DNA of 26,210 nt, from assembly GCA_026985785.1 (NCBI GenBank), contig JALSPT010000227.1, forward strand, positions 1 through 26,210, given 5' to 3'. The DNA is from Anaerolineales bacterium. GTDB taxonomy: Bacteria > Chloroflexota > Anaerolineae > Anaerolineales > DRMV01. The position numbers and the translations under genes were made by a program. Of this stretch, positions 22,983 to 26,210 are shown in pieces. The notes under the pieces are model-generated. The model saw nothing but the letters and a program-made list of their open reading frames with translations. It was not told where the DNA came from and made no database searches. Within the stretch, counting starts at the first letter, position 1; each line of letters begins with the position of its first letter.

Positions 22983-23169
22983 CAAAACGCTGTCCATCAC
23001 CAATCTCTCCTATCCCCCGATGAGCCTCGCCGGTGCTCGGCTCATCTTCCCCCTTCCCTCCCTTAGTAAGGGAGGGAGGGGGGCGGCTTCGGCATTGCCG
23101 TAGCGATGCCGAAGCAGGGGTAGGGAGAGATCAAACACAGAAGCCCTCTTGATGAAATTTGTCAGTCAA
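22971..23169 (+). mobile_element. Hairpin-rich miniature element, copy 2
   Basis: This is the inverted copy of the element at 6665-6873. It starts CTGATCGACTGACAAAACGC and ends TTTGTCAGTCAA, and the terminal GACTGACAAA inverted repeat is at 22977-22986 and 23158-23167. The three hairpins are retained: GATGAGCC/GGCTCATC; a long CCCTCCCTT/AAGGGAGGG stem; and CTTCGGCATTGC/GCGATGCCGAAG. No clear target duplication was found. It lies between the phosphodiesterase and GntR genes and could act as an RNA structure affecting downstream expression. Confidence 0.75.
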
Positions 23170-23209
23170 TGGAACCGGGCCACCGAAAACAGGCCCAGAA
23201 AGGAAAACC

Positions 23210-24010
23210 ATGCCCGCAGACGAAACCGCTCCCGTCCCCCGTTACCGCCAGGTGGCGGAACAACTAGCCAGGGAAATCGCCGAGGGCACCCTGCCCGCCG
23301 ACGCCCGCATCGCCTCGGAGCGCGAACTGGCCGAACAGTTCGGCATCTCGCGCATGACGGCGCGCGCCGCCATCAACATCCTGGTGCGCCGCGGCCTGAT
23401 CACCCGCCGCAGCGGCGCGCGGGCCTATGTCGCCCCGCCCAAAATCCGCTTCGACCTGAGTTCCCCCGAGGGGCTCTACCGCCAGTTGGAACACGCCGGC
23501 ATCAAGCCGGGGGCGCGCGTCATCACCGCCGAGAAACTGCCCTGCGAGGCCGTGGAGCCCCAGGTGTGCCGGGCTTTGGCGCTGGCAGAAGACGACGAGG
23601 TTTATCACATCGTGCGCCTGCGCACCGCCGACGAGGAGCCCATCGCCCTGGAAGACTCGTATTTCCCGGTACGCCTCTTCCCCGACCTGCTGGATTTTCA
23701 CCTCACAGGATCCATCTACGGCATCCTGCGCAAGTATTTCGACGTCATTCCGGCGCAATCGGTGCAGGAACTGGAAATTTCCCTGCTGGACGCCGAATGG
23801 GCTGAGGTGATGGGCGTGCCGGTGGACCTTCCCACCCTGGAAATCCGCCGCACCGCCTTCACCGAAAAGGGCGTGCCCTTCGAATACGCCCACGACATCT
23901 ACCGCGGCGACCGCATCATCTTCACCGCCCGCACGGCCACCTCAGGCCAGCCCGCCGAACCCACAGGCTGGCAGCAGGCGCTGGACAACCTGCACACCGG
24001 CCTGGCCTGA
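23210..24010 (+). CDS. GntR-family transcriptional regulator, HutC subfamily
   Basis: This 266-aa regulator has an N-terminal winged helix at about residues 8-75 (YRQVAEQLAREIAEGTLPAD ... SERELAEQFGISRMTARAA). A UTRA ligand-binding domain at about 95-240 follows, with the family pattern EDSYFPVRLFPDLL and a closing YRGDRIIFTA. The ATG at 23210 has AAGGA six bases upstream. Upstream in-frame codons fall in the miniature element and are less likely starts. It sits inside the catabolic operon, so it probably senses the transported substrate or a product. A matching GTATATAC operator lies over the operon promoter. Confidence 0.9.
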   Translation: MPADETAPVPRYRQVAEQLAREIAEGTLPADARIASERELAEQFGISRMTARAAINILVRRGLITRRSGARAYVAPPKIRFDLSSPEGLYRQLEHAGIKPGARVITAEKLPCEAVEPQVCRALALAEDDEVYHIVRLRTADEEPIALEDSYFPVRLFPDLLDFHLTGSIYGILRKYFDVIPAQSVQELEISLLDAEWAEVMGVPVDLPTLEIRRTAFTEKGVPFEYAHDIYRGDRIIFTARTATSGQPAEPTGWQQALDNLHTGLA

Positions 24011-24044
24011 GCCGCGACGCGGCGCGTGCTCTCCGAGGAAAACA

Positions 24045-25514
24045 ATGCAAACCATCTACGACGTCGCCATCATTGGCGCGGGGGCGGTGGGCACGGCCAT
24101 CGCCCGCGAACTTGCCCGCTACCGGCTCGACGTGGTGCTCCTGGAAGCCAAGCCCGATGTCGGCATGGGCACCACCAAAGCCAACACCGCCATCTGGCAC
24201 ACCGGCTTCGACGCCAAAACCGGCACTTTGGAAGCCCGCCTGCTGCGCCGCTCTTACGCCCTGCTGGAAGATTACGTCGCGCAGGCCGGCATCCCCACCG
24301 AGCGCTTAGGCGGCCTGCTGGTGGCCTGGACGGAGGAGCAATACCACACCCTCCCCACCCTGCGAGACCGCGCCCACGCCAACGGCGTGACCGATGTGCG
24401 CATCATTTCCGCCGAAGAAGTCTATCGCCTGGAACCGCACCTCAACCGCGGCGCATGGGGCGGCCTGTTCGTGCCGGGCGAATCCCTGATCTGCCCCTTC
24501 ACCCTGCCCATCGCCTACGCCACCGAAGCCCTGCTCAACGGCGTCACGCTGAAACTCAACTTCCCGGTGGGCAAAGTGCGGCTGGAAAACGGCCTGCACA
24601 CCGTGATTGGGCCTCGCGAAGAAGTGGTGCGCGCCCGCTACCTGGTCAACGCCGCCGGGCTGTATTCCGACGAAATCGACCACATGTTAGGCCACCACGA
24701 CTTCACCATCACCCCCCGCCGCGGCGAACTCATCGTGTTCGACAAATTCGCCCGCCGCCTGCTCAACCACGTCATCCTGCCCGTGCCCACCGCCCGCACC
24801 AAAGGCGTGCTCATCAGCCCCACGGTGTACGGCAATGTGCTCCTGGGCCCCACCGCCGAAGACCTGGACGACAAAACCAACACCGCCACCAGCGAACAGG
24901 GGCTGCAAACCCTGCTGGAAAAAGGGCGCGCCATCCTGCCCGACCTGCTGAGCGAAGAGGTGACCGCCACCTACGCCGGGCTGCGCGCCGCCACCGAGCA
25001 CAAGGACTACCAGATTCGCCTGCACGCCGACCAGCGGTACGTGTGCGTGGGCGGCATCCGCTCCACCGGCGTGTCGGCCTCGATGGGCATCGCCGAATAT
25101 GTGGCCGGGCTGCTGGCCGAGGCCGGGTTGCCGCTGCGCCCCAAAGCCGAGTTCAAAACCTTCAAGATGCCCAACATCGGCGAGGCCGGCCCCCGCCCTT
25201 ACCGCCAGGCCGAACGCATCGCCCGCAACCCCGACTACGGGCGCGTCGTCTGCCATTGCGAAAAGGTCACCTTGGGGGAAATTCTGGATGCCATCCACAG
25301 CCCGGTGCCCGCCCGCACTTTGGACGCCTTGCGACGGCGCACCCGCGCCACCCAGGGGCGCTGCCAGGGCTTCAACTGCCAGGCCCATGTGATCGATATT
25401 TTGGCGCAGGAAACCGGCCAGGACCCGCGCTTCCTGCTCTCGCTGGAAGGCGACGACCCGCCGCCCTTCACCCTCACCCCACCCGCCGACGCAACAGAGG
25501 AAGGCCAGCCATGA
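24045..25514 (+). CDS. GlpA-like FAD-dependent oxidoreductase with [2Fe-2S] C-terminal domain
   Basis: This 489-aa flavoprotein opens with YDVAIIGAGAVGTAIARELA (FAD Rossmann motif). It continues as a DAO-type domain with MGTTKANTAIWHTGFD and VNAAGLYSDEID. The C-terminus is a BFD-like domain, with CHCEKVT near residue 403 and RCQGFNC near 439-445 supplying four Cys for a [2Fe-2S] cluster. This domain order matches anaerobic glycerol-3-phosphate dehydrogenase subunit A and the related oxidoreductases paired with a pyridine-nucleotide-disulfide-type subunit. Such a partner follows with an ATGA overlap. The glycerol-3-phosphate substrate is inferred. GAGGAAAA precedes the ATG. Confidence 0.88.
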   Translation: MQTIYDVAIIGAGAVGTAIARELARYRLDVVLLEAKPDVGMGTTKANTAIWHTGFDAKTGTLEARLLRRSYALLEDYVAQAGIPTERLGGLLVAWTEEQYHTLPTLRDRAHANGVTDVRIISAEEVYRLEPHLNRGAWGGLFVPGESLICPFTLPIAYATEALLNGVTLKLNFPVGKVRLENGLHTVIGPREEVVRARYLVNAAGLYSDEIDHMLGHHDFTITPRRGELIVFDKFARRLLNHVILPVPTARTKGVLISPTVYGNVLLGPTAEDLDDKTNTATSEQGLQTLLEKGRAILPDLLSEEVTATYAGLRAATEHKDYQIRLHADQRYVCVGGIRSTGVSASMGIAEYVAGLLAEAGLPLRPKAEFKTFKMPNIGEAGPRPYRQAERIARNPDYGRVVCHCEKVTLGEILDAIHSPVPARTLDALRRRTRATQGRCQGFNCQAHVIDILAQETGQDPRFLLSLEGDDPPPFTLTPPADATEEGQP

Positions 25515-26210
25515 CCACTTACGACACCGACGTCCTCATCGTGGGGGCCGGCCCCGCGGGGCTGAGCAGCGCCATCGCCCTCAAGCGCTTAGGCGTGGCA
25601 AGCGTCACCGTGGTGGACCGGGAACCCCAACCCGGCGGGATGCCCCGCCTGTGCCACCACACCGGCTTTGGCGTTTGGGATTTCCACCGCCTGTACACCG
25701 GCCCGGCCTATGCCCGCCGTTATGTGCAAATGGCCCGCGACTACGGGGTGAAAATCCGCACCGAGACCACGGTCATCGGCTGGGAAGACCCGGCCACCCT
25801 GGCCTTCACCAGCCCGGTGGGGCTGGGGGCGATTCACGCCCGTGCCATCCTCCTGGCCACCGGGGTGCGCGAGCGCCCTCGCTCGGCGCGCCTGGTGCCC
25901 GGTTATCGCCCGCGAGGCATCTTCACTACCGGCTCGTTGCAGCGTTTCGTGGACGAGCGCCACCTGCCTGTGGGACGGCGGGCGGTCATCGTGGGCGCCG
26001 AGGGCGTCAGCCTGTCGGCCTTCCTCACCCTGCACAAAGCCGGGGTTGAAGTGGCTGCTTTCCTCACCGAACACCCGCAGCATCAGATGGTCTGGCCTTA
26101 TACCCCGGCCAAGTGGTGGTTCGTCGACCTGCTCCACCGCACGCCCATCCACACTCGCGCCCGCATCGCCCGCATTTTGGGGCACAAGCGGGTGGAAGGT
26201 GTGGAGGTCG
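25511..26210 (+). CDS. FAD-dependent pyridine nucleotide-disulfide-type oxidoreductase (partial, GlpB-like partner)
   Basis: The frame is open to the window edge (233 codons). It begins TDVLIVGAGPAGLSSAIALK and has a FAD-binding GxGxxG loop near residue 12. ILLATGVRERPRSARLVPG follows. A second nucleotide-binding segment, RRAVIVGAEGVSLSAFLTLH, has GxExVS in place of the usual third Gly. This pattern is typical of the subunit that partners GlpA-like proteins in clusters from Thermotoga and Chloroflexota, where a small DUF1667 protein often follows. The ATG overlaps the preceding stop by four bases, so the two are translationally coupled and probably form one complex. Confidence 0.85.
   Translation, partial: MTTYDTDVLIVGAGPAGLSSAIALKRLGVASVTVVDREPQPGGMPRLCHHTGFGVWDFHRLYTGPAYARRYVQMARDYGVKIRTETTVIGWEDPATLAFTSPVGLGAIHARAILLATGVRERPRSARLVPGYRPRGIFTTGSLQRFVDERHLPVGRRAVIVGAEGVSLSAFLTLHKAGVEVAAFLTEHPQHQMVWPYTPAKWWFVDLLHRTPIHTRARIARILGHKRVEGVEV

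Overview
The window reads as about 26 kb of a GC-rich bacterial genome, most likely from Chloroflexota (an Anaerolineae- or Ardenticatenia-like lineage). This placement is an inference. It rests on lipoproteins with long Pro/Thr/Ser linkers, a giant MalT-like ATPase regulator ending in a BTAD domain, SH3b/SdrD-type surface modules and many dispersed hairpin repeats. No rRNA, tRNA, CRISPR array or intact insertion sequence was seen.

Region 1 (1-6400) looks like a replicon-maintenance module. It holds a partial DnaA-N-domain/winged-helix initiator-like protein (-), an AAA+ ATPase (-), ParA (+), a divergent ParB (+) and a beta-propeller lipoprotein (-). Five copies of a 16-bp palindrome, consensus CGGAACAATTGTTCCG, are scattered through it and I did not find it elsewhere in the window. 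It is a good candidate for a non-canonical ParB centromere (parS-like). A multi-stem RNA-like structure with a terminal U tract lies just upstream of the initiator-like gene.

Region 2 (6480-11400) is accessory: a 405-bp miniature element with 47-bp inverted ends and a second, hairpin-rich miniature element nested inside it; a zinc alcohol dehydrogenase (-); a gene-end remnant; an archaeal-type ATPase/DUF234 protein; and a sulfotransferase.

Region 3 (11520-17870) holds a 1076-aa STAND/BTAD regulator preceded by tandem 20-bp repeats. A small operon follows: a 55-aa exported or membrane peptide, an 87-aa peptide resembling a RiPP leader (Franean1_4349/nitrile-hydratase-like type), and an HD-GYP c-di-GMP phosphodiesterase. 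Next come a 660-bp gene-poor stretch and a frameshifted SH3b/SdrD-type lipoprotein gene.

Region 4 (17890-26210) is a catabolic operon: a PotD/A/B/C-type ABC importer, a class III (GpdQ/CpdA-like) phosphodiesterase, a HutC-type GntR regulator, a GlpA-like FAD/[2Fe-2S] oxidoreductase and a partial GlpB/TrxB-like flavoprotein. A strong promoter overlaps a GTATATAC site that fits the GntR/HutC operator pattern. Together the genes suggest uptake of a cationic glycerophosphodiester-like compound, its hydrolysis and oxidation of the glycerol-3-phosphate released. A second, inverted copy of the hairpin-rich miniature element sits inside this operon and supplies the stop codon of the phosphodiesterase.
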